Assembly (NCBI GenBank): GCA_034111105.1
Contig: JAWUXY010000042.1
Coordinates: 1 to 24,921, forward strand
Direction of reading: 5' to 3'
Origin: Bermanella sp034111105
GTDB lineage: Bacteria; Pseudomonadota; Gammaproteobacteria; Pseudomonadales; Oceanobacteraceae
Length of the DNA stretch: 24,921 nucleotides
Made by a program: the position numbers and the translations under genes. The notes beneath the pieces were generated by a model. It did no database searches. It had not been told where the DNA came from and saw nothing but the letters and a program-made list of their open reading frames with translations. Numbering within the stretch: the first letter of the stretch is position 1; each line of letters begins with the position of its first letter. This document shows positions 7,092 to 15,541 of the stretch, one piece after another.

Positions 7092-7601
7092 ATGATCAGT
7101 ATTCAATACTACAAAACCAAAATTGGTGAGTTAATTTTAGGCTCTTTTGAAGATCAACTGTGCATACTTGATTTCAGATACCGAAAAATGCGAAATACCG
7201 TTGATAACAGAATCAAAAAAGGCCTAAACACACCGTTTATAGAACAAGATACCGATGTACTGCAACAAACACGCATGCAAATTGATGAGTACCTTAATGG
7301 TGACAGAACCGTATTCGACATCCCCTTATTAATGGTCGGTACTGACTTTCAAAAAAGTGTATGGAATGCCTTAATAAAAATCCCATACGGCACCACATCC
7401 ACCTACTTACAACTGGCAAAAAGTATTGATAATGAAAAAGCTGTTCGCGCCGTTGCCAATGCTAACGGTGCTAACTCAATGAGTTTGATTATCCCCTGCC
7501 ATCGAATCATTGGCAGTAATGGTGAACTTGTTGGATATGGCGGCGGGTTACCTGTAAAAAAGCGACTCTTAACACTAGAAGGTGATGACCTTTTCAAATA
7601 A
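7092..7601 (+). CDS. ogt: Methylated-DNA–protein-cysteine methyltransferase (O6-alkylguanine transferase)
   Basis: 169 residues, similar to E. coli Ogt (171). It transfers the alkyl group from O6-alkylguanine or O4-alkylthymine to its own cysteine in a single-use reaction. The acceptor motif IPCHRI places the cysteine at 136. The recognition helix region (KAVRAVANANGANSM) includes the arginine finger, and the C-terminal GYGGGLPVKKRLLTLEG is typical. No Ada N-terminal zinc domain is present, so it is a repair-only enzyme. Last gene of the alkylation operon, followed by a hairpin terminator. Confidence 0.95.
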   Translation: MISIQYYKTKIGELILGSFEDQLCILDFRYRKMRNTVDNRIKKGLNTPFIEQDTDVLQQTRMQIDEYLNGDRTVFDIPLLMVGTDFQKSVWNALIKIPYGTTSTYLQLAKSIDNEKAVRAVANANGANSMSLIIPCHRIIGSNGELVGYGGGLPVKKRLLTLEGDDLFK

Positions 7602-7624
7602 AGGGCTGTATCAATAAGAAAGTG

Positions 7625-7648
7625 AAACACATGAATCTTGTGTTTTTT
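7625..7648 (+). terminator. Intrinsic terminator after ogt
   Basis: AAACACA (7625–7631), loop TGAATCT, TGTGTTT (7639–7645) then T-run to 7648. Seven pairs followed directly by T residues, 24 bases after the ogt stop. It separates ogt from convergent tag and could act weakly on both strands. Confidence 0.6.
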
Positions 7649-7682
7649 ATCATACATCAATGTGTAATGTACGCTCTTAAGA

Positions 7683-8285
7683 CTATGTTCGTGGCTTCTG
7701 CCCATCGTTGTCAGGGTGGCATGGGCAGTTTATTAAATGGTCATTCACCAGCCCCATAGACTGCATGAACGCATAACAAATCGTAGGACCTATGAATGTA
7801 AATCCTGCTTTCTTTAATGCTTTACTCATGGCTAAGGCCGCTTCTGTTTGCACAGGCACATCCGATAATTGTTTGTAATGGTTAACAATTACATCACCAC
7901 CCACAAACCCCCATATAAACTCACTAAAGGTTTGCCCTTCTTTTTGTAGCTGGGTTTTAAGTTCTAAAAACGCCAATGCATTTTTACGAATGCCATACAG
8001 CTTTAAACGATTACGGATCAAGCCTGCATCTAGTAGTAGTGATTCAATTTCAGCATCGCTCATTTTAGCTACTTTATTAGGGTTAAACTGATAAAAACAC
8101 TGCCTATAATAGCGACGTTTATTCAACACGGTTATCCAACTCAAACCCGCTTGTTGACCCTCTAAGCACAGCTTTTCAAACAGCTTCTTATCGTCATAAC
8201 AAGGCACACCCCACTCGTTATCATGATAATGAATATAACTCTCGCCCTTAGCCCAAGGGCACGTTGCTGTTTCTATGGAATTCAC
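7683..8285 (-). CDS. tag: DNA-3-methyladenine glycosylase I
   Basis: Helix-hairpin-helix superfamily glycosylase that excises 3-methyladenine, a replication-blocking lesion. The hallmark LEGQQAGLSWITVLNKR carries the substrate-binding Glu, and the zinc snap is present: Cys in TCPWA, His in IHYHDNEWG, and His/Cys in VNDHLINCPCH. The start is put at GTG 8285 giving 200 residues (E. coli 187); a TTG at 8300 would lie almost at the predicted transcript start. A GGGTGGG run upstream can serve as ribosome site. The C-terminus has a short hydrophilic extension. It is convergent with ogt, completing an alkylation-repair neighbourhood. A LexA box lies just upstream, so induction by general DNA damage is likely. 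Confidence 0.95.
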   Translation of the reverse strand: MNSIETATCPWAKGESYIHYHDNEWGVPCYDDKKLFEKLCLEGQQAGLSWITVLNKRRYYRQCFYQFNPNKVAKMSDAEIESLLLDAGLIRNRLKLYGIRKNALAFLELKTQLQKEGQTFSEFIWGFVGGDVIVNHYKQLSDVPVQTEAALAMSKALKKAGFTFIGPTICYAFMQSMGLVNDHLINCPCHPDNDGQKPRT

Positions 8286-8302
8286 TGTATGCCCACCCAA
8301 TA

Positions 8303-8322
8303 TACTGTTTTTATATACAGCT
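8303..8322 (-). promoter_or_regulatory. LexA (SOS) box upstream of tag
   Basis: On the plus strand TACTGTTTTTATATACAGCT: CTGT (8305–8308), eight A/T bases, ACAG (8317–8320), an exact match to the gammaproteobacterial CTGT-N8-ACAG core with A/T-only centre. It ends 18 bases upstream of the tag GTG. The minus-strand TATAAA within it could be the -10, so LexA would block polymerase directly. The hybrid kinase on the other side starts about 135 bases away and is a less likely target. Confidence 0.75.
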
Positions 8323-8457
8323 TAAATATAACGTCCTCTCACCTTCATCACAAGAGCTCTACCCGCTGGATAAACCCATTAATTCACCTAGAGTTAAGTG
8401 AATACAATTCCAAATAAGACCACTTAAAAACTTAATGCTCCAAAATTGGTAAAAGCG

Positions 8458-11400
8458 ATGACGATCGGCAATAAGGACTTTACCCTACGCCAAACACTGC
8501 TGATAACAGGAATGTTGTTGATTGTGCTTTATGGGACCATATTGCTTGTCTATCAATATATTGCATTTGGGCAAATCAAACACGAATTTCAAGACCGCAT
8601 CACCAGTGAAATGGGCGCACGCTTCAATTCTATACAACGCAACATTACCAAACAGCACCAACGCATACAGTTTCTTTTTACCACCCCTCCTATTCAAGGC
8701 ATAGCCCGTGCAACCAGCAATAATGGTATCGACCCAATAGACGGTACGAATCTTGAGCGCTGGAAAATCAGACTCGCCAACATTTTTGAAGGCTACTTAG
8801 AAAACTACCCCGATATCAACCAGGTACGCTATATCGGCATTACCGATAATGGTAAAGAGCTCGTACGAGTTGATCGCCAAGGTACAAACATAAAAATAAT
8901 ACCCGCTGAGCGTTTACAAGCAAAAGGGAATACTGATTATTTTAAAGAGGTCAGCAAATATCATCCGCGAAAAATTTATGTCTCCAACATCAATTTGAAT
9001 CGCGAATATGGCCAAATACAATTGCCTTATTCACCTACACAACGCATTGCTATGCCAGTATTTGGGCTTGATAACAAAATTTTTGGCATTGTGATTATTA
9101 ATATTGATGCCCGTTATCAAATTGAACTGTTTATCAATAGCTTAAATGAAGATTTAAAACTTTACATACTCAACAATAAATATGAATTCGTTCATCACCC
9201 AGAAAAAGAAAAATCATTTTTATTTGAATTTGATCACGAAATAAATTGGCAAAATGAATTTTCAGAGCCCTTTATTAATAGAAAAAAAACTCGTTTGATT
9301 CAGACAAACAACTTAATTACAAGCGATCATTTTTACTACTTAAGTAAGAAAATATTGATTTCAGGTTTAAAAGAAGGACGCTTTCTAACCTTAATAATAG
9401 GCACGAATGAAGCCACCATGGATGCCTTACTTTATAAACGCCTAGGCACACTCGCACAAATAATGGGTGGGTTATTATTCATCGTGTTTCTTTTGTTTTC
9501 AGCTTATCAAGTTAATTTATACAGACGTATTGGCCTGATACGAGGTCAAGCTGAATTTAAAGCCATCGTTTCAGGCTCCCACGAGGGCATTATTGCAATG
9601 GATAAAAATGGTTATGTCAATAGTTGGAACAATGCTGCCAGTAACATTACCGGATACACAGAGCAAATGGCACTGGGTCAATCTGTCTTTGAATTGTTTT
9701 TACGTGAGGGTAAAACCACATTTACAAAAGCCGCCATTGACGAGGTTTACAATAATAGTGACGCCATAACATTTGAATGCGAGGCCGAAAACCGAAAAGG
9801 AAATAAACTTACTTTAACAGTTAATTTATCACCCATCATCTTAGATAACAATAATACCATTGGTGTTGCTGCATTATTCAGTGATATAACCGAACAAAAA
9901 AAAATCGAACAAGATATTATCAATTTAAATACATCACTTGAAGAAAAAGTAAAATCACGTACAAAGGAATTAGAAGAGGCTCGCAATCAAGCCTTAGAAG
10001 CCAGCACCATTAAAAGTGAGTTCATTGCTAATGTTAGCCATGAGATTCGCACACCAATGAACGGCGTGCTTGGAATGCTTGATTTACTTGCAAAAGACAC
10101 GCTAACCAAACGTCAAAAACATCAATTAGAAATGGCAAAATACTCGGCTCAAAACTTAACCAGTTTAGTCAATGATATTTTAGACATATCAAAAATTGAA
10201 GCCGGTAAATTAGACATCGATGAGAGTGGTTTTAATCTCATTAAATTTCTTTCAGATGTATCTACGTCCCTTGCCATTCGAGCACAAGAAAAGGATCTTT
10301 ATTTTATATTAGATGCAAGCAAGGTCGATCACGAACACGTATTAGGTGATGCCATGCGCATCAATCAAATTGTTACGAATCTTGTGGGTAATGCGCTAAA
10401 ATTCACAGACAAGGGCGGCATTACCGTTAAAGCCGAAACCCAAGAGCAATCGGATTCCTCTATTAGCTTAAAATGCAGTGTTATTGATACAGGAAAAGGC
10501 ATCGCCTCAGATAAACTAGCAACATTATTTGAATCTTTTACACAAGAAAATAGCAGCATTACAAAACAATATGGCGGCACGGGCTTAGGCCTAACGATTA
10601 GTCGCCAGCTGTGTCAGTTAATGGGTGGTTCGATAACCGTCAGTAGCACAGTTGATGAAGGCAGTATTTTTAGCTTTAATGTTAAAATTAAAAAAAGCGT
10701 CGACAAACCCGATGACATTATCAATAAAAAATTCCCTAATGCGAACATTTTATTAGCAAGTAAAAATATTAAGTTACTGGATATTTTAAGTACACAACTG
10801 AAAAACTATGGCTGTACAACACAAACAACGCATGATCAAGCTTCATTAGAAGCGTTATTAACAATAAGCCATAGTTTTAATTTAATATTAATTGATGATA
10901 TTATTTTAAATGATGTCACTTCGGTATTACAAAATTATGAACTAACCTCCTCACATTCTAGATCTGCCATCTATATTATTGAAAACTCTAAAGACAGCTT
11001 AATTGAACGCCATGCATTTAAGAGCTTGATGAAACCCGTTACGCCTGTCAGTCTTATTCATTGCCTAGAAAGTCAATTTAATTCAGATAACAACAAAGAA
11101 ACTGTTAAAAATTCATCACACGATAATGCAACCAACTTACTTAAAGGTTATTCAATTTTGGTTGTCGACGATAACAATATTAATTTAGAAGTTGCTAAAG
11201 GTGTTTTAGAAGACTTTGACGTTAGCATTACTCTAGCCAATAGTGCCGAAGCATGTTTTGATGAGATATCAAAACACGATTTTGATTTTGTTTTAATGGA
11301 CTGTCAAATGCCCGTCATGGATGGTTATACCGCCACGCGAAAAATCCGAAATGGTGAGTCTGGTGATAAAAATAAAGACTTAATTATTATTGCCATGACC

Positions 11401-11541
11401 GCACACGCCATGACCGGCGCCAAGGATACATGTATAGCCGCGGGTATGAATGATTACATCCCAAAACCTATTAACCCTGATTACATTAAAACGACGCTGT
11501 TAAAATGGTCATCATCTATTTTAAAAGATAAAAAAATTTAA
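8458..11541 (+). CDS. Hybrid sensor histidine kinase (Cache–PAS–HisKA–HATPase–REC)
   Basis: 1027 residues from ATG 8458 (a TTG at 8446 would add four). Membrane segment about 10–35, a large periplasmic double-Cache-like sensor about 36–330, second membrane segment 331–350, PAS about 362–480, a short coiled coil, then HisKA with phospho-acceptor His528 in IANVSHEIRTPMNG. HATPase boxes follow: N box VGNALKFTD (Asn645), DTGKGI (Asp677), GGTGLGL. A degenerate receiver-like segment spans about 762–875, and a complete receiver 898–1018 has DD at 904–905, Asp948 in LMDCQMPVMDG and Lys1003. There is no HPt or output domain, so phosphate must leave through an outside HPt. An EAL gene 42 bases downstream is a plausible partner. 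Signal unknown. Confidence 0.9.
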   Translation: MTIGNKDFTLRQTLLITGMLLIVLYGTILLVYQYIAFGQIKHEFQDRITSEMGARFNSIQRNITKQHQRIQFLFTTPPIQGIARATSNNGIDPIDGTNLERWKIRLANIFEGYLENYPDINQVRYIGITDNGKELVRVDRQGTNIKIIPAERLQAKGNTDYFKEVSKYHPRKIYVSNINLNREYGQIQLPYSPTQRIAMPVFGLDNKIFGIVIINIDARYQIELFINSLNEDLKLYILNNKYEFVHHPEKEKSFLFEFDHEINWQNEFSEPFINRKKTRLIQTNNLITSDHFYYLSKKILISGLKEGRFLTLIIGTNEATMDALLYKRLGTLAQIMGGLLFIVFLLFSAYQVNLYRRIGLIRGQAEFKAIVSGSHEGIIAMDKNGYVNSWNNAASNITGYTEQMALGQSVFELFLREGKTTFTKAAIDEVYNNSDAITFECEAENRKGNKLTLTVNLSPIILDNNNTIGVAALFSDITEQKKIEQDIINLNTSLEEKVKSRTKELEEARNQALEASTIKSEFIANVSHEIRTPMNGVLGMLDLLAKDTLTKRQKHQLEMAKYSAQNLTSLVNDILDISKIEAGKLDIDESGFNLIKFLSDVSTSLAIRAQEKDLYFILDASKVDHEHVLGDAMRINQIVTNLVGNALKFTDKGGITVKAETQEQSDSSISLKCSVIDTGKGIASDKLATLFESFTQENSSITKQYGGTGLGLTISRQLCQLMGGSITVSSTVDEGSIFSFNVKIKKSVDKPDDIINKKFPNANILLASKNIKLLDILSTQLKNYGCTTQTTHDQASLEALLTISHSFNLILIDDIILNDVTSVLQNYELTSSHSRSAIYIIENSKDSLIERHAFKSLMKPVTPVSLIHCLESQFNSDNNKETVKNSSHDNATNLLKGYSILVVDDNNINLEVAKGVLEDFDVSITLANSAEACFDEISKHDFDFVLMDCQMPVMDGYTATRKIRNGESGDKNKDLIIIAMTAHAMTGAKDTCIAAGMNDYIPKPINPDYIKTTLLKWSSSILKDKKI

Positions 11542-11583
11542 TATCAACATTATTTTTTCATACACAAAACTGCGAGCATTAAA

Positions 11584-12351
11584 ATGGAAAAGCCGCAAGA
11601 CTTCCAAGACATCACATGTAAGCAATGCCTTGAAAATAGTACTCTTAACTTTGACTTTACGATGGCTTTTCAGCCGATTGTCGATATTAACAAAAAAAGT
11701 ATTTTTGGTTATGAGGCCCTTGTAAGAGGCCTTAATAATGAATCAGCGTATTCAATCATATCGAAAGTAAATGATAGTAATCGCTATCGCTTTGATCAAC
11801 GCTGTCGCGTGAAAGCAATCGCATTAGCGGCTAAGTTAAACATGACCCAAGTTCTTAGCATTAATTTTTTACCCAATGCTATTTATAGACCCGAGCTATG
11901 CATACGCACCACACTTGAAGCCGCTAAACAGCATAATTTCCCCATTGAACATATTTTATTTGAATTCACAGAAAATGAAAAAGTTGAGGATAACAGTCAC
12001 ATAAAAAATATTGTCAATCACTACCAAGACATTGGCTTTAAAACCGCTATCGATGATTTTGGTTCGGGTTATTCAGGGCTTAATCTACTTGCTGATTTTC
12101 AAACCGATATTGTCAAGTTTGATATGGCACTGATCCGTAATATCCATAAAGACACCGTTCGACAAGCCATTGTGCGTAACAATATCCGCCTTTGCCATGA
12201 CTTAAACATTCGCCCTTTAGCCGAAGGTATTGAGCACCAAGATGAGCTAAAAGCACTGCAAGATATGGGCGTAGAATTAATTCAAGGTTTTTACCTAGCA
12301 AAACCGGCGTTTGAATCACTACCAAGCCTGGATTTTTCACTGATCCCATGA
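11584..12351 (+). CDS. Stand-alone EAL-domain c-di-GMP phosphodiesterase
   Basis: 255 residues, essentially one cytoplasmic EAL domain that hydrolyses c-di-GMP to pGpG. Catalytic residues are present: Glu44 in YEALVRG, Asn94 in LSINF, Glu127 in FEFTE, Asp157/158 in IDDFGSGYSGL, Lys178, Glu214 in AEGIE and Gln234 in IQGFYLAKP. It should therefore be active. A short N-terminal CKQC motif (residues 12–15) could bind metal or be redox-active; it is outside the EAL core. No receiver domain is attached. It starts 42 bases after the hybrid kinase and probably shares its transcript. Confidence 0.9.
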   Translation: MEKPQDFQDITCKQCLENSTLNFDFTMAFQPIVDINKKSIFGYEALVRGLNNESAYSIISKVNDSNRYRFDQRCRVKAIALAAKLNMTQVLSINFLPNAIYRPELCIRTTLEAAKQHNFPIEHILFEFTENEKVEDNSHIKNIVNHYQDIGFKTAIDDFGSGYSGLNLLADFQTDIVKFDMALIRNIHKDTVRQAIVRNNIRLCHDLNIRPLAEGIEHQDELKALQDMGVELIQGFYLAKPAFESLPSLDFSLIP

Positions 12352-12457
12352 CCAACCTATTATTAATTTTATAAATAGACTTCTATTAGTTCTATTCACT
12401 TCTTTTATACACTGTAACCTCCTAAAATTTACCTCACTGACCAGAGGGCCAATAATA

Positions 12458-13429
12458 ATGAAAAAAGTGATCTGCGAGCAATTTGCTCCAATAGAAGATT
12501 TAAAAGTCGTAGACGTCGCCAGCCCAGAGGTAAAAAAGAACCAAGTTCGTATTACGGCTCAAGCCATTGGTGTGAATTACCCTGACGGCCTGTTGGTTCA
12601 AGGCTTGTACCAAATGAAGCCGCCCACACCGTTTACCCCAGGTATTGAAGTGGCGGGTGTCATTGATGCAATCGGCGAAGGCGTCGAAAACTTTAAAGTC
12701 GGCGACTCAGTCGCGGCCATCATGCCAATCGGCGGTTATGCTGAGCAAGTGGTCATTCACCAGTCTATCGTTCAGCCGTTACCTGCTGGTCTATCAGCCG
12801 AACATGCAACCGCGCTTATGTGTGCATATGGCACATCACACCACGCATTGAAACAACGAGCCAACCTGCAAGAAGGCGAGCATGTTTTAGTCTTGGGTGC
12901 CGCTGGCAGCACAGGGATTGCCGCCATCGAAATAGCCAAAGCCATGGGCGCGAAAGTAACCGCTGTTGCGTCTACACAAGAGAAGCTCGACATTGCGCAA
13001 GCTCATGGCGCAGACAATTTTGTATTAAACGATGCACAATTAGCCGACACACTTAAAAAGCTCGCAGGTAACAAAGGCTTCGATGTGGTGTTTGACCCGA
13101 TTGGTGGTGATGCATTTGATGCCAGTATTCGCCGCATGGCCTGGAACGGTCGTTATTTGGTGATTGGCTTTGCATCGGGTCGTATACCTGAATTTGGTGT
13201 TAATTTAGCGCTGGTCAAAGGCTTTAGTGTGATGGGCGTGTTTTGGGGCAGTTTTGTACAAAAGCAGCCACACGATTATATGGCGAACCAAGTTGAACTG
13301 TTCACTTGGTATAGCAAAGGCATGCTTAAACCACATATACACAAAGTGTATGCGATTGATGACGTACAAGACGCTTTGAATGATGTACTGCAACGTAAAG
13401 TCGCAGGCAAAGTGGTGCTCGCACCCTGA
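12458..13429 (+). CDS. Zinc-less MDR oxidoreductase, NADPH:quinone reductase type
   Basis: 323 residues of the medium-chain dehydrogenase/reductase superfamily. GroES-like N-terminal domain with GVNYPDGLLVQGLYQ and PGIEVAGVI, then a Rossmann domain with the nucleotide loop VLVLGAAGSTGIAA (GAAGSTG at 147–153). The structural and catalytic zinc cysteines of alcohol dehydrogenases are absent, as in quinone oxidoreductases and acryloyl-CoA/enoyl reductases. A clear AGAGGG ribosome site precedes the ATG. The exact substrate cannot be told from sequence. It is monocistronic and convergent with the next gene, with one base between the stop codons. Confidence 0.88.
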   Translation: MKKVICEQFAPIEDLKVVDVASPEVKKNQVRITAQAIGVNYPDGLLVQGLYQMKPPTPFTPGIEVAGVIDAIGEGVENFKVGDSVAAIMPIGGYAEQVVIHQSIVQPLPAGLSAEHATALMCAYGTSHHALKQRANLQEGEHVLVLGAAGSTGIAAIEIAKAMGAKVTAVASTQEKLDIAQAHGADNFVLNDAQLADTLKKLAGNKGFDVVFDPIGGDAFDASIRRMAWNGRYLVIGFASGRIPEFGVNLALVKGFSVMGVFWGSFVQKQPHDYMANQVELFTWYSKGMLKPHIHKVYAIDDVQDALNDVLQRKVAGKVVLAP

Positions 13430-13430
13430 G

Positions 13431-15458
13431 TTATTTTTGATGTTTAACGCAGTATGCCACTAATTCAGGAAGAGGCAGTGGCATACTAAACAACTGCCCC
13501 TGATATTGATTACACCCCACGCTATGAAGCACATTTAACTGTGATTCATCTTCGACCCATTCTGCAACTAAGGTTGCATTCATACCCCGCGCTAACTGTC
13601 CCATGCTTTGTACTATTTCTTGTACCAGTGCACTGCTAGAAACGTCTTTAATAATACTGCCATCAATCTTAATCGTATGAACAGGAAACGACTTCAAATA
13701 ATGCAGTGAGGTATGGCCCATACCAAAATCATCCACCGCAATTCTTACGCCCATTTTTGCGAGTATTTGTAGATCTTGAATCAGTTTATCGGTCAAACGT
13801 AATTGGTGCCCTTCTGTAATTTCTAATTCGATTCGAGTTGGATCAATATTGAAGTGTGCAATACGATCTTGTATCTCTTGAAGAAAATGAATATTTGACA
13901 GTTGAATAGGCGACACATTAATGGCGATCGGAATACCAACAAAACCGTGGCTTCGATCCATCATATTCATGTCTTTAAAGCAGCGCTCTATAATCCATAA
14001 GCCCAAGCTATGAATTTGGTTATTTTCTTCTGCTATGGGAATAAAAATTGAAGGTGGTATATGGCCAAAAACAGGATGATGCCAACGAATTAACGCCTCC
14101 GCACCTAATACTTTACCCATGCGCTCAAGTTTAGGCTGATAATGCAGCTCTAAATTATCTTTCTTCGCTAAATCAAGTGCAATGCGGCGGCAAAAAATGC
14201 CTACTTCATCAGGACGGCGTAAAGCCTGACGCACATCAAATTCAGGGTGGCTCATCTTTTTAATCAGCGACTCAATTTTATCTGCTTGCTTTAAAGCTTG
14301 TTCTGCCTCGTATTGCTTCATAAATGGCCGATACACCAAAGCACTCGTGACACAAATAATTAGTTGCATAACGGCGCCACTCCAGTGATCCGCTAACAAA
14401 AACCCGCCTAATAAAAATGGCATACTCCAAGGCACATCATGATTGCTAAAGGTTAAAAAACCTGAAGACACCGCCAAAGATGTCATTAGAATCGCCAATA
14501 TCGGCATTAATATAAACGGTAAAAATAAGTAGCGGTTAAAAACGATGGGCAGGCCAAAAATAATGAGCTCATTAATATTAAAAAGGCTAGGCACCATTGC
14601 GTATTTGGCAAATTGACGGTTGCTTCTTCGGCGCGAGAAAAACATAGCCATCACAAGCCCTAACGTACAACCTGATCCCCCAAGATACGCAAAGTGATTG
14701 ATCATTTCTGCACTAAAATTTGAAGGGTTAATGTGCATAAAAATAACGTCGGCTGCGGTCCCAATAACCGATGCACCATGAATACCAACAAACCAAGCCA
14801 CTTGATTAATCATAATGACTTTAATAGCTTGCCATAAACTCAAGCCATTAACCGCATCAATGCTGCCAACTAGCCATAATATAACCGACTGAATAAATGA
14901 AACATCCATAAATAGCCAGCCATAAATCATAACCATAAACACAGGCAATACCGCAGCCGGAATAATCATGCGAATAATAATAGAAAGCTGACCGTGAATT
15001 TCATGCTCAAGATAAGACAATTGAAAAGGGGTAAAGCGCACCCACCAAACAAACAATTCAGTAAACACAATCGCCACCAGCAACGCATGCAATATGTGCT
15101 TAAAGCCAAAGTGAGAATGCACTTTAATGGCCCCTGACATATACAGCATAATCACCAAAGTGACACCCGCAATCATCGACACCATCAAAGCATCAATGCG
15201 TAAATCAAAAATATCTTTATAGGCATTGGCGAGCTGATAACTGACACTGCAAACAAGAAATAAAGAGACAAGGCCGTTTGTGGAGTAGGAAATGAATTGC
15301 CCTACTTTAAAAACAAATAAACCCTCAAGGTTTGGAAAATAGATAGGCAGCTGAATAAAGGTAAGCGCCAACGCGCCCAGAAAAAGCATCGGCAATAAGG
15401 CGACAAAGCCCTGCTGTGTGCAAGTCAGCCATAGTTGTGCTCTTTGTAAATGCGTCAT
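13431..15458 (-). CDS. PTS EIIC (cellobiose-type) membrane domain fused to EAL phosphodiesterase
   Basis: 675 residues. Residues 1–380 form a polytopic membrane domain with ChbC/CelB EIIC signatures: WFVGIHGASVIG with His227, YLGGSGCTLGLVMAM, and PSLFNINELIIFGLPIVFN with Glu297. These His and Glu correspond to the sugar-contacting residues of the known ChbC structure. Residues about 425–670 form an EAL domain with Glu454, Asn514, ELEITEG, Asp576/577 in VDDFGMGHTSL, Lys597, Glu633 and Gln653. The usual AEGVE motif reads AEWVE, but acidic residues are kept, so c-di-GMP hydrolysis is likely. No EIIA or EIIB gene lies in the window, so it may be a sugar sensor more than a transporter. Divergent from a PAS–GGDEF–EAL gene. 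Confidence 0.88.
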   Translation of the reverse strand: MTHLQRAQLWLTCTQQGFVALLPMLFLGALALTFIQLPIYFPNLEGLFVFKVGQFISYSTNGLVSLFLVCSVSYQLANAYKDIFDLRIDALMVSMIAGVTLVIMLYMSGAIKVHSHFGFKHILHALLVAIVFTELFVWWVRFTPFQLSYLEHEIHGQLSIIIRMIIPAAVLPVFMVMIYGWLFMDVSFIQSVILWLVGSIDAVNGLSLWQAIKVIMINQVAWFVGIHGASVIGTAADVIFMHINPSNFSAEMINHFAYLGGSGCTLGLVMAMFFSRRRSNRQFAKYAMVPSLFNINELIIFGLPIVFNRYLFLPFILMPILAILMTSLAVSSGFLTFSNHDVPWSMPFLLGGFLLADHWSGAVMQLIICVTSALVYRPFMKQYEAEQALKQADKIESLIKKMSHPEFDVRQALRRPDEVGIFCRRIALDLAKKDNLELHYQPKLERMGKVLGAEALIRWHHPVFGHIPPSIFIPIAEENNQIHSLGLWIIERCFKDMNMMDRSHGFVGIPIAINVSPIQLSNIHFLQEIQDRIAHFNIDPTRIELEITEGHQLRLTDKLIQDLQILAKMGVRIAVDDFGMGHTSLHYLKSFPVHTIKIDGSIIKDVSSSALVQEIVQSMGQLARGMNATLVAEWVEDESQLNVLHSVGCNQYQGQLFSMPLPLPELVAYCVKHQK

Positions 15459-15470
15459 AAGTATTGGTCA

Positions 15471-15497
15471 TTCCATTATCGGCTAAGGATAATGGAA
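15471..15497 (-). promoter_or_regulatory. 27-bp perfect inverted repeat upstream of the EIIC–EAL gene
   Basis: TTCCATTATC (15471–15480), spacer GGCTAAG, GATAATGGAA (15488–15497). Its near end is 12 bases upstream of the minus-strand ATG, so in the mRNA the stem would include the GGAA that is the best ribosome-site candidate. It may be a protein operator or a translational hairpin. Confidence 0.5.
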
Positions 15498-15541
15498 AAT
15501 GTGATTGAATTCGATGAAGTAAGTCACTTAAACAAAGAAAC

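Noticed and set aside
8382..8403. ATTCAC/GTGAAT inverted pair upstream of the hybrid kinase
   Set aside because: Only six bases per arm with a ten-base spacer; likely by chance in AT-rich DNA.
8223..8417. 64-residue plus-strand reading frame over the tag start
   Set aside because: It is antisense to tag, crosses the LexA box and looks like chance translation.
13431..15458. Reading the EIIC–EAL gene as a simple sugar transporter
   Set aside because: The intact EAL domain and lack of EIIA/EIIB in the window make a plain transporter annotation misleading.
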